DNA from: Diplocloster agilis
GTDB taxonomy: Bacteria > Bacillota > Clostridia > Lachnospirales > Lachnospiraceae
NCBI RefSeq assembly: GCF_019042275.1
Contig: NZ_JAHQCW010000017.1
Location: forward strand, 1-64,000
Length of the DNA stretch: 64,000 nt
Direction: 5' to 3'
Shown: positions 63,701 through 64,000 of the stretch, piece after piece
Numbering within the stretch: position 1 is the stretch's first letter
Layout of the letters: each line of letters opens with the position of its first letter
The notes under the pieces: model-generated
The model's input: only the letters and a program-made list of their open reading frames with translations
What the model was told of the DNA's origin: nothing
The model's database searches: none
Program-made: the position numbers and the translations under genes

Positions 63701-64000
63701 TATTGCTGAATGTGACCGTTGAGGTGTTTCCCGATACAATCGTAACCCTCTGCACATTCTGCGGCTCATACTTGTCCTCGGTCAGCTCCGTTACGGTATA
63801 TACGCCGGGCATAAGTTCAATATCTACTGTGCCGTCCGTCTTTGTGGTGACGGTCTGATTCATGCCGTTTCCGGCAATATTGAACTTAATATTTGCCACC
63901 TTTCCGTCCTCGGAGTGCTTCACAATATGACCGACTCCGGTGGTTTCCGTCTTGATTTTGAGATAGAATACGACCGGATCTTCCGCACCCGACATCATTG
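60714..64000 (-). CDS. SpaA-type LPXTG adhesin/pilin, 5' end outside window
   Basis: At least 1,094 residues of repeated Cna-B/SpaA domains of about 85-100 residues, each with a lysine near the start (for example GNITLTKVDA, GNLKIVKTSSDG), a YGxYxVxE strand and a V-NE or FxN ending, typical of isopeptide-forming stalk domains. The C terminus has the sorting motif DTPKTGD, a hydrophobic segment and KKKKEDAE. The sortase B encoded at 33,577 is its likely anchor enzyme. The visible ATGs are probably internal, and the gene continues past the window edge. Confidence 0.92.
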   Translation of the reverse strand, partial: MMSGAEDPVVFYLKIKTETTGVGHIVKHSEDGKVANIKFNIAGNGMNQTVTTKTDGTVDIELMPGVYTVTELTEDKYEPQNVQRVTIVSGNTSTVTFSNTLKRGDLQVIKSSEDNLVEGVTFHLYGTSLSGIAVDEYAVTDKNGVATFKDVLISGTTPYTIEEVDAAIRYVVPANQTAPIKWKEITTRNFTNILKKFAVTVTKSDREEGTAQGNASLAGAVYGIYKGETLVDKYVTDQNGQFTTKEYVCDNDWTVREITPSEGYLLDTTIHKVGAEPQLYTVEHNQTANDVNEQVIKGNIAIIKHTDDGETKIETPESGATFEIYLKSAGSYTASEEDERDIIVCDENGFGQTKDMPYGVYTVHQTVGLEGRELMKDFDVFIAQNGQTYRYLINNANFESYIKVVKVDAESGKTIPYAGAGFQIYDPTGNLVTMSFTYPTPTTIDTFYTDANGCLVTPEKLEYGKGYSLVEVQAPYGYVLDSTPVYFDVTQDNATEESGVTVIKVDKPNMAQKGTITVEKTGEVFYGVSVSGSEDAEVIYQPIYEIAGLSDAVYEIRAAEDIITPDGTVRFTKGEVVDTVTTGEDGFAKSRELYLGKYEVQEIKAPYGMVLNDEIHTAELVYAGQNVSVTETATSFVNERQKAEISLKKTLETSDLFGIGQNGELKNISFGLFAAEELVSASGTSIPADGLIEIVTLDESGNGTVKTDLPMGSYYVKELATDEHYILPDTKYPVTFEYAGQETAKVQLAVNDGEAIENDLIYGSVSGKKVDENGEPLGGALIGLFKSNDTEFTKENALITVTSREDGSFSFEQIPFGIWYVREIEQPTGFVLNETVYEVNIAENEQVVEIEIVNEFVRGNITLTKVDADFPDNKLTGATFEVYQDNNADGKPDDGDTLIGTLTESEAGIYEMKDLLYGHYLVKESKAPDGFLLDTGVYSVFIETDGMTYSVENKAGVGFINEAMKGNLKIVKTSSDGKVEGFSFRITGANGYDVTLKTDENGEIFIEGLRIGEYTVSEVADEVSAPYSRPADKKANVMVGSTTIVEMHNVVIDTPKTGDNSKLGLWLALLGVSAAGIGVTVYAGVRKKKKEDAE

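Larger units (their letters stand above)
28812..64000 (-). mobile_element. Tn1549-like integrative conjugative element, left end lost, right end outside window
   Basis: Gene order and content (SpaA adhesin, giant SNF2/methylase protein, DUF3848, Toprim, YodL/DUF3846, MobC, MobP relaxase, PcfB, ArdC-like, VirD4, Maff2, VirB6, PrgI, VirB4, sortase B, Cys-rich VLP, CHAP hydrolase) match the large conjugative elements of gut Clostridia related to Tn1549. Nearly all genes lie on the minus strand with short gaps or overlaps, ending at a strong terminator near 31.4 kb. Confidence 0.85.

Noticed and set aside
1-64000. CRISPR arrays, rRNA and tRNA genes
   Set aside because: No regularly spaced 25-40 bp repeats were seen, and no rRNA or cloverleaf-type tRNA sequence was recognised by eye on either strand.

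Overview
The window looks like chromosome of a gut Firmicute of the Lachnospiraceae type. It has short intergenic gaps, AGGAGG ribosome sites, a DUF4179 anti-sigma pair, DegV, AraC-type regulators with a C-terminal effector domain, and an ordinary chromosomal guaA. A large composite mobile element follows it. No rRNA, tRNA or CRISPR array was seen. All functional names come from reading motifs and family resemblance by eye; no search was run.

1-19,711, chromosome. In order: a secreted protein of unknown function; an AlkZ-like winged-helix protein; a membrane glycerophosphodiesterase; an operon of an XRE/AbrB regulator, a phytoene-desaturase-like oxidoreductase and a DUF1275 membrane protein; a convergent TetR regulator; DegV; an AraC regulator; an unrecognised nuclease-like protein with NUMOD-like repeats; an ECF sigma/anti-sigma pair; a MATE pump; a second AraC regulator; a CofE-like ligase; and guaA. 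This guaA appears to have lost the glutaminase active site. A roughly 395-bp imperfect palindrome at 15.4-15.8 kb has a second, partial copy at the window's left edge.

19,712-28,808, an integrative mobilizable element whose left end is the 3' end of guaA. It carries a divergent HTH regulator, xis, a tyrosine integrase, a MobC-like protein, a RepA-type ATPase, inverted 9-bp iterons (candidate replication origin), a pMV158-like oriT candidate and a MobV relaxase. A tet(W) tetracycline-resistance module with its leader peptide and attenuator follows, apparently inserted into a tnpV gene. Next come an AT-rich methyltransferase gene and a truncated small regulator.

28,809-64,000, most of a Tn1549-like integrative conjugative element, read almost entirely on the minus strand. 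From right to left it encodes an SpaA-type LPXTG adhesin, small conserved proteins, a 2,894-residue polyvalent protein (MutS-like domain, adenine methylase, SNF2 helicase), DUF3848, a Toprim protein, a YodL/DUF3846 protein, MobC, a MobP-type relaxase, PcfB, an ArdC-like protein, VirD4, Maff2, VirB6, PrgI, VirB4, sortase B, a cysteine-rich VLP protein and a CHAP hydrolase. A terminator, an XRE repressor, a SLOG protein and the 5' half of an integrase follow. virD4 is split by an intact group II intron.

The two elements are fused at about 28,803-28,811, where one gene from each is cut. The ICE has therefore lost its own integrase C terminus, and the composite probably depends on the guaA-type integrase. 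The most unusual signals are a tnpV gene lying in another frame inside the giant helicase gene, a MutS mismatch-reading domain in the same giant protein, two multi-stem structured regions (46.65-46.75 kb and 60.48-60.62 kb), a short RNA unit with consensus promoter and terminator at 29.6 kb, and the deleted GuaA glutaminase domain.
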